Of a DNA stretch of 53,102 nt, positions 26,500 through 37,159 are shown piece after piece (the first letter of the stretch is position 1; the number at the start of each line of letters is the position of its first letter). The stretch comes from an uncultured Lachnospiraceae bacterium (GTDB taxonomy: Bacteria; Bacillota; Clostridia; Lachnospirales; Lachnospiraceae): positions 1 to 53,102 of the forward strand of contig OMTX01000178.1 of assembly GCA_900314085.1 (NCBI GenBank), in the 5' to 3' direction. Under the pieces are notes generated by a model. It was given only the letters and a program-made list of their open reading frames with translations. It did not search any database and was not told where the DNA came from. The position numbers and the translations under genes were made by a program.

Positions 26500-26573
26500 G
26501 TGGAAGTAGCCCAGCTGGATAGAGCGCCAGACTCCGACTCTGGAGGCCGAGGGTTCGAATCCCTTCTTCCACA
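26500..26573 (+). tRNA. tRNA-Arg (anticodon CCG)
   Basis: Full cloverleaf: acceptor GTGGAAG/CTTCCAC, D-arm GCCC..GAGC with one mismatch, anticodon stem CCAGA/TCTGG with loop CTCCGAC (anticodon CCG, reading CGG), and T-arm GAGGG-TTCGAAT-CCCTT. The discriminator is A and CCA is not encoded. A terminator follows at once. Confidence 0.95.
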
Positions 26574-26577
26574 CTGC

Positions 26578-26610
26578 ATGGGCGGGATTTTTCCTGCCCA
26601 TTTCTTTTTA
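26578..26610 (+). terminator. Intrinsic terminator after tRNA-Arg
   Basis: ATGGGCGGGA (26578-26587) pairs with TCCTGCCCAT (26592-26601), with a TTTT loop and TTCTTTTTA after it. Confidence 0.85.
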
Positions 26611-26699
26611 TCGCAGGCCCGCGAACAGGCATATCCGGCGGAGAGAACTTTTTTGGCCGGCCTGTCGTGTGAGGAGAGATCTTTTTTTCGGGAGATATT

Positions 26700-27917
26700 A
26701 TGTCAGCAATTTTTGATCATATCAGCAAATTCAGACGCTACTATGGGGCGGGACTTGTCGGTGTCCTCATGCTGGTCATGCTGGGGCCCGGCATCAGCGC
26801 GATGGCGACGGAGAAGGACCCTGTCCAGAACGTCTACCAGAGCTATTCGGATGAGAAGGAAAATACGGAGCTTTTTGACCTCATTTCCTCCTACTACCGC
26901 GCCTGCGCGAACAATGACGTCGATGCCCTGAAGGCCGCCGCCCATCCCTTCTCGGATTCCGAGCTTTCCTACATTTCGATGATGAGCGAATATATCGATT
27001 CCTATACGGTCGAGAAGATCTATTCCAAGAACGGACTGACCAAGGGCGCCTATCTGGTGTCCGTCTATGTGGACATGCAGTTTTCCGGCATCGATACGCC
27101 GGCGCCGGGCCTGGACTTCTTCTATGTAGAGACGGATCCTGATACCGGCAAGCTCTTCATCAACAATCTTTACTCGACCTACAATCTCAACAACAATGAG
27201 AACGCTGTCGACTCCCAGGTCGCCACGATGATTGCGGAATTCGAGCAGCAGCCGGACGTCCAGTCCCTGCAGGCCGATGTTCAGAAGGCCTACAATGAGG
27301 CGACGATTGAAGACGGGAACTTAAAGACCTTCATTGAGACCACCCTGCAGGAGCGCATCGTGGAGTGGGCGAAGGGCTACCAGCAGTCTATTCAGGAGGC
27401 AGCGGCCGCCGAAGCCCAGGCTGAGGCGGACAGGAAAGCGGCAGAAGAACAGGCTGCTGCCGATGCAAAGAAGGCCCAGGAAGAAAAGGAAGCCGCAGAT
27501 GCCGCAGCAGCAGCCCAGGCTCAGCTCGAGGCCAATGCAGAGGATATGATCACCGTGGACAAGGTCAACCTTCGGGAAAGCCCGGATCAGAATTCCCAGT
27601 CCCTGGCTCAGCTTGAAAACTGCGTGCAGGTCAAGCGCTACAAGCAGGAGGGCGAGTGGTCGTACGTGGATTACAACGGCACGAAGGGCTACATCAAGAC
27701 CGTCTATATTTACAATATCATTGCAAACACCGCGCGGGATGTCACCCTGACCGGCGGCATCAATATCCGTCTGACGATGAGCGAAACTTCGCCGAAGCTG
27801 GTACTGGCGCAGGCAGGAAACACCGTTCACGTCAACTTTGACTGCACCACCGGCTGGAGTCAGATTCAGCTGGATGCCAATACCGTCGGCTATGCCAAGA
27901 CGGAGTACATCCATTAA
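26700..27917 (+). CDS. Membrane-anchored protein with two C-terminal SH3-like domains
   Basis: 405 residues. A cytoplasmic N-terminus is followed by one membrane segment (about 17-35), so it is anchored or secreted. Then come an NTF2-like region (about 50-165), a charged Ala/Glu/Lys-rich helical linker (about 230-285) and two bacterial SH3 repeats: MITVDKVNLRESPDQNSQSLAQL... and VTLTGGINIRLTMSETSPKLVLAQ. Bacterial SH3 domains usually bind cell-wall peptides. No catalytic domain is seen, so a role in envelope binding or sensing is the most that can be inferred. GGGAGA precedes the ATG. Confidence 0.75.
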   Translation: MSAIFDHISKFRRYYGAGLVGVLMLVMLGPGISAMATEKDPVQNVYQSYSDEKENTELFDLISSYYRACANNDVDALKAAAHPFSDSELSYISMMSEYIDSYTVEKIYSKNGLTKGAYLVSVYVDMQFSGIDTPAPGLDFFYVETDPDTGKLFINNLYSTYNLNNNENAVDSQVATMIAEFEQQPDVQSLQADVQKAYNEATIEDGNLKTFIETTLQERIVEWAKGYQQSIQEAAAAEAQAEADRKAAEEQAAADAKKAQEEKEAADAAAAAQAQLEANAEDMITVDKVNLRESPDQNSQSLAQLENCVQVKRYKQEGEWSYVDYNGTKGYIKTVYIYNIIANTARDVTLTGGINIRLTMSETSPKLVLAQAGNTVHVNFDCTTGWSQIQLDANTVGYAKTEYIH

Positions 27918-27982
27918 CTGTGCGGGAATGGCAATCGCCGCGAAGCACGGTTCCTGCAGGTACAGAAATAGGAGCATTTGCT

Positions 27983-28702
27983 ATGGCAGACGGCGTCCGC
28001 CTGAACAAATATATCGCTGACAGCGGTCTGTGCTCCCGGCGGAAGGCAGACGAGCTCATCGCTGCCGGACGCATTGCGGTAAACGGCGCTGCTGCTGTGC
28101 CGGGCATGCGGGTGCTGCCGGGCGACAGGGTGTTTTACGGGGAGCGGGAGCTCACCCGTACGGAGGAGAATATTCTCCTCCTTTTTCATAAGCCGGCAGG
28201 TATTGTCTGTACGGCAGAGCCGCGGGAGAAGAATAATGTAATCGCTTACATCAACTACCCCTCCCGCATTTATCCCATCGGCCGTCTGGACAAGGACTCC
28301 ACCGGCCTCCTGCTGCTTACAAACCGGGGCGATTTCTTCAATGACATCATGAAGGCCAGGGAGTTTCACGAGAAGGAGTACGTCGTGACCGTGAACAAGC
28401 CCGTGACGGAGGATTTTCTGCAGGCAATGGCAGCAGGCGTCTATCTGTCGGAACTCGATACGACGACGCGGCCGTGCAAAGTATGGAAGACCGGAGAGCG
28501 GGCGTTTCATATTATCCTGACACAGGGACTCAACCGGCAGATCCGTCGTATGTGCGGGGAACTTTCTTACCGTGTGGATTCCCTGCAGCGCATCCGCATC
28601 ATGAACCTTGAACTCGGAGATCTTCCTGTCGGCGCCTACCGGCCGATTACGGTGGAAGAGAAGGCAGCCCTTGAGGCCGGATTAGGGAAGAAGCTTTGGT
28701 AA
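27983..28702 (+). CDS. rluF: RsuA/RluF-family rRNA pseudouridine synthase
   Basis: 239 residues. An N-terminal S4 RNA-binding domain (RLNKYIADSGLCSRRKADELIAAGRIAVNG) is followed by the catalytic domain with the nucleophilic Asp in GRLDKDSTGLLLLTNRGD and the late motif LNRQIRRMCGELSYRVDSLQRIRI. The sequence order resembles RluF (23S rRNA U2604) more than RsuA or RluB, but the target is inferred only. ATG 27983 is chosen because AGGAG lies 10 bases upstream; the frame remains open to 27920 without a site. Three bases after the upstream stop it could also begin, so read-through from the SH3 gene is likely. Confidence 0.83.
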   Translation: MADGVRLNKYIADSGLCSRRKADELIAAGRIAVNGAAAVPGMRVLPGDRVFYGERELTRTEENILLLFHKPAGIVCTAEPREKNNVIAYINYPSRIYPIGRLDKDSTGLLLLTNRGDFFNDIMKAREFHEKEYVVTVNKPVTEDFLQAMAAGVYLSELDTTTRPCKVWKTGERAFHIILTQGLNRQIRRMCGELSYRVDSLQRIRIMNLELGDLPVGAYRPITVEEKAALEAGLGKKLW

Positions 28703-28783
28703 TTGGGCACGATTTGCATTGAGAGCAGGAGGGATAGCGCGAGGAGGCGTTTCTTCTGCACACACCTTTTCGGTGAGAGATGA

Positions 28784-30820
<2,037 letters not shown>

Positions 30821-30925
30821 AAGCAATGCCACTGAAGAGATGCAGTGCCTGAACACATATGGGTACCTGCGGCGGAATGTGACATTTTGTATACGGCTTT
30901 CCTGAGAAGGAAAAAGGACGTACGG

Positions 30926-30939
30926 TGTAAGGGCTTACA
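30926..30939. promoter_or_regulatory. LacI/CcpA-type operator upstream of metA
   Basis: TGTAAGGGCTTACA: perfect TGTAAG/CTTACA arms with a GG centre, 29 bases before the metA ATG. The arms match the operators in the uronate region, but the centre differs from the CG of canonical cre sites. No SAM riboswitch was recognised in the 147-base gap before metA. Confidence 0.6.
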
Positions 30940-30967
30940 TTAGTCATGAAGAGAAAGGCAGGAAGCT

Positions 30968-31888
30968 ATGCCGATCAAAATTCAAAATGATCTGCCGGTC
31001 AAGCAGATTCTTGAAGATGAAAATATATTTGTCATGGACGACCGCCGGGCCATCCACCAGGACATCCGGCCCATTGAAATCTGCATTCTGAACCTCATGC
31101 CCCTGAAGGAGGACACGGAGTTGCAGCTTCTTCGAATGCTTTCAAACACTCCTCTGCAGGTCAACGTCTCCTTCATGATGACGACGACGCACGAGGCAAA
31201 GCATACGTCCATGAGCCACCTGAACAAGTTTTACGACACATTTGACGACGTGAAGGACAGCTATTTCGACGGCTTCATCATCACGGGGGCGCCCGTCGAG
31301 CAGATGCCCTTTGAAGAGGTCGACTACTGGCCGGAGATGGAGCGCATTCTCGAGTGGACGAAAACGCATGTGACGTCGACGCTGCATCTCTGCTGGGGCG
31401 CTCAGGCCGGGCTTTACTATCACTACGGCATCAAAAAAGACGACCTCCCGGAGAAGCTTTTCGGTGTCTATCCTCACCGGGTGCAGCACCGGCGTGTGCC
31501 CCTCGTCCGCGGATTCGACGACTACTTCATGGCGCCGCATTCCCGCTGGACGGAAAGTGACGGCGATCAGATCCGGGCAAATGAAAATCTCATGGTTCTT
31601 GCCGAGTCTCCGGAAGCGGGTGTTTTTCTCGTCATGAATAATGACGGCTCGCAGATCTTCTGCATGGGGCATCCCGAATACGACCGCATGACGCTCGACA
31701 AGGAATACAAGCGGGATGTCGCGACGGGCGTTCCCATTCACAAGCCTGTCAACTACTATCCCGGCGATGATGAGACGCAGAAGCCCCTCCTGCAGTGGCG
31801 GGGACATGCCAATACCTTCTACACGAACTGGCTGAATTACTACGTCTACCAGAACACCCCCTTCATCTTTCTGGGGAAAAATTCCTGA
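30968..31888 (+). CDS. metA: Homoserine O-acetyltransferase (MetA type)
   Basis: 306 residues. Acylates homoserine in methionine synthesis. Catalytic Cys in HLCWGAQAG (about 143) and His/Glu in MGHPEYDR. At position 111 the acyl-CoA specificity residue is Glu (TGAPVEQ, E111). In this family Glu111 is known to favour acetyl-CoA and Gly111 succinyl-CoA, so this is called an acetyltransferase despite homology to E. coli MetA. AGGAAG lies just before the ATG. It faces kdgK across a spacer with three 52-bp repeats and a bidirectional terminator. Confidence 0.92.
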   Translation: MPIKIQNDLPVKQILEDENIFVMDDRRAIHQDIRPIEICILNLMPLKEDTELQLLRMLSNTPLQVNVSFMMTTTHEAKHTSMSHLNKFYDTFDDVKDSYFDGFIITGAPVEQMPFEEVDYWPEMERILEWTKTHVTSTLHLCWGAQAGLYYHYGIKKDDLPEKLFGVYPHRVQHRRVPLVRGFDDYFMAPHSRWTESDGDQIRANENLMVLAESPEAGVFLVMNNDGSQIFCMGHPEYDRMTLDKEYKRDVATGVPIHKPVNYYPGDDETQKPLLQWRGHANTFYTNWLNYYVYQNTPFIFLGKNS

Positions 31889-31910
31889 ATTCCGGCAAAC
31901 AGCGAAGCGT

Positions 31911-32067
31911 CATCCCTTTTGAGGGCAGCCGGGGGCAAAGTGAGGCTGATTTTTGCAAATGACATCCCCTTTGAGTGCAGCCGGGGGCAAAGTGAGGCGG
32001 ATTTTTACAAATGACATCCCTTTTGAGTGCAGCCGGGGGCAAAGTGAGGCTGATTTTTACCAAATGA
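31911..32067 (+). repeat. Three tandem 52-bp repeats between metA and kdgK
   Basis: Units start at 31911, 31963 and 32015 (52, 52 and 53 bp) and share CATCCCTTTTGAGTGCAGCC, then GGGGGCAAAGTGAGGC and GATTTTTACAAATGA, with a few substitutions. CAGCC and GGCTG flank the G-rich core in two of the three units. The period is not a codon multiple, so the array is non-coding. A fourth CATCC fragment runs into the terminator. Confidence 0.92.
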
Positions 32068-32073
32068 CATCCA

Positions 32074-32110
32074 AAAAGCGGGATCGCGGCATAGCCGCGG
32101 TCCCGCTTTT
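32074..32110. terminator. Bidirectional terminator between metA and kdgK
   Basis: A 17-bp stem (32074-32090 with 32094-32110, one T-G pair) and an ATA loop, with an A-run on the left and a T-run on the right. It serves metA (plus) and the galacturonate operon end (minus). Confidence 0.9.
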
Positions 32111-32140
32111 GTGTGTGAGGTTTTCAGATTGTAAGGGCTT

Positions 32141-33160
32141 TCAGCGCTTGACTTCCATGGAGCCGCTATTCGCCATCAGGCTATGGACGTCATCGATGGA
32201 AACCATATTGAAGTCGCCGTCCACCGTATGCTTGAGGCAGCCGGCAGCGGAAGCGAAGTTGAGCTTTTTCTGGGCGTCGTAGCCGAGAAGCTCAGCGGAG
32301 ATGAAGCCTCCGCAGAAGGCGTCGCCGCAGCCGATGGTGTCGACGATTTCAATGTCCAGAACCTTGCCCCAGTGGAAGCCGTCTTTGTCGAGGAGCATGG
32401 CGTCCCAGAGACCTTTGCCGGCAGTCAGTGTCCGCCGCCGCATAACAGCGACTTCGTCGAAGTCGAAGGTATCTTTCAGGCGCTGCGCTACAGACTGGAA
32501 GTTCCAGAGATCCGGCTTGCCATCCGGAATAGGCGCGTCATCAGGGTAAAGACCGAAGATTTCCGCATCGTCGTCCGAAGTGATGCAGACGTCAGAATAC
32601 CTGCAGAGTTCCTTCATGGCTTCGCCGGCTTCCTCGTGGGTCCACATGCGCCCCCGGTAGTTTAAGTCAACGGAAACGCGAACGCCGTGCTCCTTTGCTG
32701 CCTTTACCGCTGCAAGGCAGATATCGCGGGCGGTAGGAGAGAGGGCAGGGGTAATGCCGGACCAGTGGAACCAGTCCTTTCCCTCGAAAATCGCGTCCCA
32801 GTCGAAGTCAGAAGGGACAGCCTCTGCCATGGAAGAGTGCTTGCGGTCGTAGACGATCTGGGCAGGCCTCATGCCTGCGCCGCGTTCGAAGAAGTAGGTG
32901 CCGATGCGTTCGCCGCCCCGGGCGATGTAATCCGTGCCGACGCCCCACTTGCGGAGGGAGTTGATCGCGGCTGTTCCGATGTCGTGGGCGGGAAGCTTCG
33001 TGACATAGTAGGATTCTATGCCGTAGTTTCTTGCAGATACGGCGACATTTGCTTCCGCACCGCCGAAGATTGCCTCAAACGTCTCCGTCTGGATCAGTTT
33101 CAGGTGTCCGGGCGGGGTGAAGCGGAGGAGGAGTTCTCCAAGAGTTACCAGCTTTTTCAT
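32141..33160 (-). CDS. kdgK: 2-keto-3-deoxygluconate kinase (PfkB family)
   Basis: 339 residues. Phosphorylates KDG to KDPG. PfkB features: N-terminal GGAEANVAVSARNYG, and the C-terminal signature DTIGCGDAFCGGFIS with the catalytic Asp retained (the usual GAGD is GCGD). Assignment to KdgK, as opposed to another sugar kinase, rests on the adjacent kdgA and uxa genes. GGAAGGA lies 7 bases before the ATG. It is the last gene of the minus-strand galacturonate cluster, followed by the bidirectional terminator. Confidence 0.9.
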   Translation of the reverse strand: MKKLVTLGELLLRFTPPGHLKLIQTETFEAIFGGAEANVAVSARNYGIESYYVTKLPAHDIGTAAINSLRKWGVGTDYIARGGERIGTYFFERGAGMRPAQIVYDRKHSSMAEAVPSDFDWDAIFEGKDWFHWSGITPALSPTARDICLAAVKAAKEHGVRVSVDLNYRGRMWTHEEAGEAMKELCRYSDVCITSDDDAEIFGLYPDDAPIPDGKPDLWNFQSVAQRLKDTFDFDEVAVMRRRTLTAGKGLWDAMLLDKDGFHWGKVLDIEIVDTIGCGDAFCGGFISAELLGYDAQKKLNFASAAGCLKHTVDGDFNMVSIDDVHSLMANSGSMEVKR

Positions 33161-33201
33161 CTCATTATCCTTCCATTACTACAGTTTGCCTGTTAAACCA
33201 G

Positions 33202-33303
33202 TACAATCAAATACAATTTCAACCGCGAAAAGCCAATGACAGAGGCTGTTTCAGGAAACTGAAAAACAGGCCTTGACAGGTAAATCAGTACAATTCAATA
33301 CAA
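33202..33303 (-). promoter_or_regulatory. Paired TACAA-N5-TACAA repeats upstream of kdgK
   Basis: Two related sites, at 33202-33216 and 33289-33303, each hold TACAA twice at 10-base spacing inside a longer shared block (CAGTACAAT..AATACAA). They occupy the kdgA-kdgK gap and look like direct-repeat operators for an unidentified regulator that would uncouple kdgK from the operon. Confidence 0.35.
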
Positions 33304-33321
33304 CAACTGCTGACAGGGAAA

Positions 33322-33969
33322 TTATTTCGAGTGTACTTTCCTTACGACAGCTGCCGCGTCTTCGCAGATTTTCTCGATTTCATCGAATTTGCCGCCGTTG
33401 ATCAGGTCCTTCTTCACCATCCAGGTGCCTCCGCAGCAGACGATCTTTTCATAGGAGAGGTACTCCTCGACGTTTGCAGTGTTGACGCCGCCGGTCGGCA
33501 TGAAGACCATATTCGTGTAGGGACCTGCCAGGGCCTTGATTGTCTTGAGGCCGCCCATAGCTTCCGCAGGGAAGAACTTGACGAAGTCAAGGCCGAGGGA
33601 GATGGCCTGCTCGATTTCCGAAGCGGTTGCAATACCCGGTGTCATGGGGACGCCCTTGGACTGAACGTATTTCACGACTTCAGGGTTGAGGCCGGGAGAA
33701 ACGATGAATTTCGCTCCTGCAGCGATGGCGCGGTCTGCCTGCTCCGTTGTCAGGACTGTCCCTGCGCCGACTAGCATATCCGGGAACTTCTGTGCCATCG
33801 TCCGGATGGTCTCTTCAGCTGCTGCTGTGCGGAACGTGACCTCGGCTGCAGGCAGCCCGCCTTTCATCAGGGCAGCTCCGAGAGGTTCTGCATCCTTTGC
33901 GTCATCGATGGCGACGACGGGGATGATGCCGATTTCGTGGAATCTTTTTTTGACTTCTTCCAGTGTCAT
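33322..33969 (-). CDS. kdgA: KDPG/KHG aldolase
   Basis: 215 residues. Splits 2-keto-3-deoxy-6-phosphogluconate to pyruvate and glyceraldehyde 3-phosphate. The Schiff-base Lys is in LDFVKFFPAEAMGG and the Glu in AAEVTFRTAAAEE; GAGTVLTTEQ and MPTGGVN are typical of class I KDPG aldolases. ATG 33969 is chosen because AAAGGAG precedes it by 6 bases; the frame stays open to 34104 but without a site. With uxaC, uxaB, uxaA and kdgK it completes the isomerase (Ashwell) route for galacturonate. Confidence 0.93.
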   Translation of the reverse strand: MTLEEVKKRFHEIGIIPVVAIDDAKDAEPLGAALMKGGLPAAEVTFRTAAAEETIRTMAQKFPDMLVGAGTVLTTEQADRAIAAGAKFIVSPGLNPEVVKYVQSKGVPMTPGIATASEIEQAISLGLDFVKFFPAEAMGGLKTIKALAGPYTNMVFMPTGGVNTANVEEYLSYEKIVCCGGTWMVKKDLINGGKFDEIEKICEDAAAVVRKVHSK

Positions 33970-34047
33970 TACATACTCCTTTTCAATCTCTATATCAAAT
34001 TTCTTTGTTTCCTTTTTTCCGTTGGCAGCTTCTGCAGCAAACCTCCA

Positions 34048-34069
34048 CCAAAGCGTTGCAACCGTTTGG
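34048..34069. promoter_or_regulatory. 22-bp palindrome upstream of kdgA
   Basis: CCAAA (34048-34052) and TTTGG (34065-34069) flank a perfect GTTGCAAC centre (34055-34062), with only two mismatched pairs between. It lies 79 bases before the kdgA ATG in the MATE-kdgA gap. The form suits a LacI- or GntR-family operator different from TGTAAG-NN-CTTACA. Confidence 0.4.
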
Positions 34070-34116
34070 TCCGGATTGCAAGATCTGGAACAATCTTCCA
34101 TCAATCCTACAGCATC

Positions 34117-35508
34117 TCAGATGACATTGTGTTGCAGCCATTTGCCGCCTTTGAAGCGGATTGTAAAGATGATGGCGCGGACCGTCCAGTCGATGGCCAT
34201 GCCGATCCAGACGGCGATGGGGCCGACGCCAAAGGCACGAATCAGGGCGATTACGATGATTACCCGGAAAATCCACATGGAAAGGGACGAGACAATCATC
34301 GTGTAGCGGACGTCCCCTGCAGCCTTCAGTCCATAGGGAATCGTAAAGGCGGCTGACCAGACGAGGGGCTTTGCAATCGTGATAAAGATCATCATGTCAA
34401 AGCAGAGGTTGGCGGACCGGGGCTCGAGGCCGGCAATCCAGATCACCGGCTTTACGATGGCAAAGACAGCAAGGCAGCAGACGAGAACGACAAGATAGGA
34501 CAGCTCCGTCAGCTTTACGATGTAATATTTCGCCTCTTCCTTCCGACCGGCGCCGAGCGTCTGCCCGACGACGGTCATGAGACCGAGCCCTACGCCTACG
34601 CCGGCAACGCCGTTTAAGCCTTCGAAGATGACGGTCAGGGCCTGGGCTGCGATGGCATACGTCGGCAGGATGGAAACCGTCGACTGAATGGCCAGCTTGC
34701 CGAACTGGAACATGCCGTTTTCGATGCCGGCAGGAACGCTGATGGAAAGAATTCTTTTAATGGTTCCCCAGCGGGGCCGCGTCCTGTAGCGGCGGATGCA
34801 GATGACGTTCTTTTCACTCCGCAGGGCAACGAAGACGGCAATGAAGCAGAAAATCCGCGATGCCAGGGTGGAAAGCGCTGCTCCTGCTACGCCCATGTCG
34901 AAAACAAAGATCAACAGGGCGTTTCCTGCGATATTCATCCCGTTCCCGATGACGGAAATGATCATGGGAAAGCGGGAATTCCCTCCCGCCCGGAAAAAGG
35001 CCGAGCCGCAGGAGAAGAGGGAAAAGACCGGATAGGAAAGTAATGTAATCGCGAAGTAGGTGACGGACCCTGCCATGACATCGTCTTCCACGCTGCCGAA
35101 AATGAGGCGCAGCAGGGGGCGGTTCAGGCACCAGCAGAAGACAGTGATGGAAAGGGACAGGACAGCTACAACGAGCAAAAGCTGCCGCGCAGCCTCTATG
35201 GCATTTTCCTTTTCCCCGCGTCCCAGGTACTGGGAGCAGATGATGGTTCCGCCCGCAGCCAGAGCTGCGAAGACCTGGATGATCAGGGTATTCACGGAAT
35301 CCACGAGGGAGACAGCGGAAATCGCTGCAGATCCTACGTTTGAAACCATTACCGTATCAAACATTCCCATGAGGGAGTTTAAAAACTGCTCCAGCATCAG
35401 GGGAATGAGGAGGGCACGCAGGTTGTCTTTCGAGAAGAGCAGGGTACTTTCGTCTACGGCAGTCGGATCGTAAAACTTTTGCTCGTATTTTTGCAGAAAC
35501 CGTTTCAT
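34117..35508 (-). CDS. MATE family multidrug/toxin exporter
   Basis: 463 residues in twelve predicted membrane helices, with the MATE repeats visible (LLIPLMLEQFLNSLMGMFDTVMVSNVGSAAISAVSLVDSVN; VGLGLMTVVGQTLGAGRKEEAKYY). It would export cationic or other small molecules using an Na+ or H+ gradient; the substrate is unknown. It sits inside the galacturonate cluster between uxaA and kdgA, and an operator lies 70 bases upstream, so co-regulation with uronate use is likely, though a catabolic role is not obvious. AAGGA precedes the ATG. Confidence 0.9.
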   Translation of the reverse strand: MKRFLQKYEQKFYDPTAVDESTLLFSKDNLRALLIPLMLEQFLNSLMGMFDTVMVSNVGSAAISAVSLVDSVNTLIIQVFAALAAGGTIICSQYLGRGEKENAIEAARQLLLVVAVLSLSITVFCWCLNRPLLRLIFGSVEDDVMAGSVTYFAITLLSYPVFSLFSCGSAFFRAGGNSRFPMIISVIGNGMNIAGNALLIFVFDMGVAGAALSTLASRIFCFIAVFVALRSEKNVICIRRYRTRPRWGTIKRILSISVPAGIENGMFQFGKLAIQSTVSILPTYAIAAQALTVIFEGLNGVAGVGVGLGLMTVVGQTLGAGRKEEAKYYIVKLTELSYLVVLVCCLAVFAIVKPVIWIAGLEPRSANLCFDMMIFITIAKPLVWSAAFTIPYGLKAAGDVRYTMIVSSLSMWIFRVIIVIALIRAFGVGPIAVWIGMAIDWTVRAIIFTIRFKGGKWLQHNVI

Positions 35509-35577
35509 AATCAGTCCTTCAGGTACAGGAGATTATACGTAAGCGTATTTTTCAATCTTTCGATTTCCCCGTGCCTA

Positions 35578-35591
35578 TGTAAGCTCTTACA
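35578..35591. promoter_or_regulatory. LacI/CcpA-type operator between uxaA and the MATE gene
   Basis: TGTAAGCTCTTACA: perfect TGTAAG/CTTACA arms with a CT centre. It lies 14 bases past the uxaA stop (minus strand) and 70 bases before the MATE start, with a TATAAT on the minus strand at 35532-35537 between them, so it may govern an internal promoter. Confidence 0.55.
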
Positions 35592-35604
35592 TACAGATTT
35601 CCGC

Positions 35605-37086
35605 TTATAATACCACGCCGTCCTTCAGGATGGAAATTTCTGCAAAGCCGTTGGCTTCAGCCTTCGTCTGGGCACCGGATGCAATGGCAAGGACGTAGTT
35701 TAAGAGCCGCTCGCCGCATTCGGGGATGGTTTCGTCTCCTTCAGCAATTCCGCCGGCGTTGAAGTCAATCCACCCGCCCTTTTTCTCGTAGAGGGCGCTG
35801 TTGGTGGAAATCTTGACAGTCGGTACCGGAGCAGAGAAAGGCGTTCCGCGGCCTGTAGTGAATAGAATAATGTGGGCGCCTGCAGCTGTCAGGTTCGTGG
35901 CGGAAACGAGGTCGTTTCCGGGACCGGACAGGAGGGTGAGTCCCTTCTTGGCAACGGTCTCCCCGTATTCCTTTACATCGACGATCTGGGCTGTGCCGCC
36001 CTTCTGGACGCAGCCTAAGGACTTGTCCTCAAGGGTGGTGATACCGCCGGCCTTGTTGCCGGGGGAAGGGTTTTCGTAGACGACCTGGCCGTGACTTGTG
36101 AAGTAATCCTTGAAGGCATTTACCATAGAGACTGCTTTGTCAAAAACCTCTTCATTTTCGCAGCGGTCGAAGAGGGCCTTTTCCGCCCCGAACATCTCGG
36201 GAACCTCTGTCAGGATGGTAGAACCGCCCATGGCAATCAGGCGGTCAGAAAATGCGCCGACAGCAGGGTTTGCCGTGATACCGGACAGGCCGTCCGACCC
36301 GCCGCACTTCATGCCGACGATGAGCTCCGAAGCAGGAATTTCCTCCCGCTTGAAGGAAGCGGCATAGGAGGCGAGTTCCTTCAGGAGACGGGCGCCTTCC
36401 GTATATTCGTCTGCACTGTCCTGGCACGTCAGAAACTTCACGCGGTCGTCATTCCAGCTGCCCAGGGCATCCTGGAACATGGCCATGGTCAGGTTCTCGC
36501 AGCCAAGAGCAAGAACGAGAACGGCTCCGGCATTGGGGTGGTTGACGAGATCAGCAAGGATGGTCTTCGTCGCGGCGAGATCGCCGCCCAGCTGGCTGCA
36601 GCCGAAGGGATGGGGGAAGGTCTTAAGTCCTGTAATGCTTCCCCTGACAAGGCACTGGTTTTCCCGTACCAGCTTCTCTGCAACGGAATTCACGCAGCCG
36701 ACTGTGGGGATGATCCAGATGTCATTTCTGGTGGCTGCCCGTCCGTCTTCCCGGCGGAAGCCCTGGAATGTAAGGGGTTTCACTTTTGGAGCAGGATAGG
36801 TTTTGTGGTCGTAGGTATATTCGGCACGCTCGGAAAGCTTTGTCCCGGCATTATCTGTGTGGACATGCTCACCTGCTGAAATATCCCGCTTTGCGGCCGC
36901 AATGGGGAAGCCGTATTTGACGATGTCCTGTCCCTTTGCGATGTCCGTAAGGGCAATTTTGTGGCCGCGGGGGATGGGCACCTTTGCTGTAACGCTGGCG
37001 CCGCCCGTTTCCGCCGTCTCACCGGCGGCAATGTCTGTGAGGGCAACAGCGACATTGTCCGCGGGGTTGATCTTCATTATTTTCAT
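35605..37086 (-). CDS. uxaA: Altronate dehydratase
   Basis: 493 residues, the full UxaA length. An N-terminal SAF domain (VALTDIAAGETAETGG ... IPRGHKIALTDIAKGQDIVKYG) is followed by the large D-galactarate/altronate dehydratase domain with GFRREDGRAATRNDIWIIPTVGCVN and MKCGGSDGLSGITANPAVG. It converts D-altronate to 2-keto-3-deoxygluconate. ATG 37086 is chosen because GAGGA lies 7-8 bases upstream; the frame extends to 37167, overlapping uxaB without a site. It is 73 bases after uxaB. Confidence 0.93.
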   Translation of the reverse strand: MKIMKINPADNVAVALTDIAAGETAETGGASVTAKVPIPRGHKIALTDIAKGQDIVKYGFPIAAAKRDISAGEHVHTDNAGTKLSERAEYTYDHKTYPAPKVKPLTFQGFRREDGRAATRNDIWIIPTVGCVNSVAEKLVRENQCLVRGSITGLKTFPHPFGCSQLGGDLAATKTILADLVNHPNAGAVLVLALGCENLTMAMFQDALGSWNDDRVKFLTCQDSADEYTEGARLLKELASYAASFKREEIPASELIVGMKCGGSDGLSGITANPAVGAFSDRLIAMGGSTILTEVPEMFGAEKALFDRCENEEVFDKAVSMVNAFKDYFTSHGQVVYENPSPGNKAGGITTLEDKSLGCVQKGGTAQIVDVKEYGETVAKKGLTLLSGPGNDLVSATNLTAAGAHIILFTTGRGTPFSAPVPTVKISTNSALYEKKGGWIDFNAGGIAEGDETIPECGERLLNYVLAIASGAQTKAEANGFAEISILKDGVVL

Positions 37087-37159
37087 GATAATTTCCTCTG
37101 AAAAGCACAGGCTCCGGGCGGCGTTTACCGTCCGGAGTCCGGCTGGAATATGTGTTTTC

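Noticed and set aside
30821..30967. SAM riboswitch or T-box before metA
   Set aside because: The 147-base gap is short and shows none of the conserved S-box or T-box blocks.
31911..32067. Possible CRISPR array
   Set aside because: The units are contiguous 52-bp tandem repeats with no unique spacers, and no cas genes are nearby.
34117..35508. MATE gene as a galacturonate importer
   Set aside because: The sequence is a clear MATE exporter; only its location suggests uronate transport, which is not enough.
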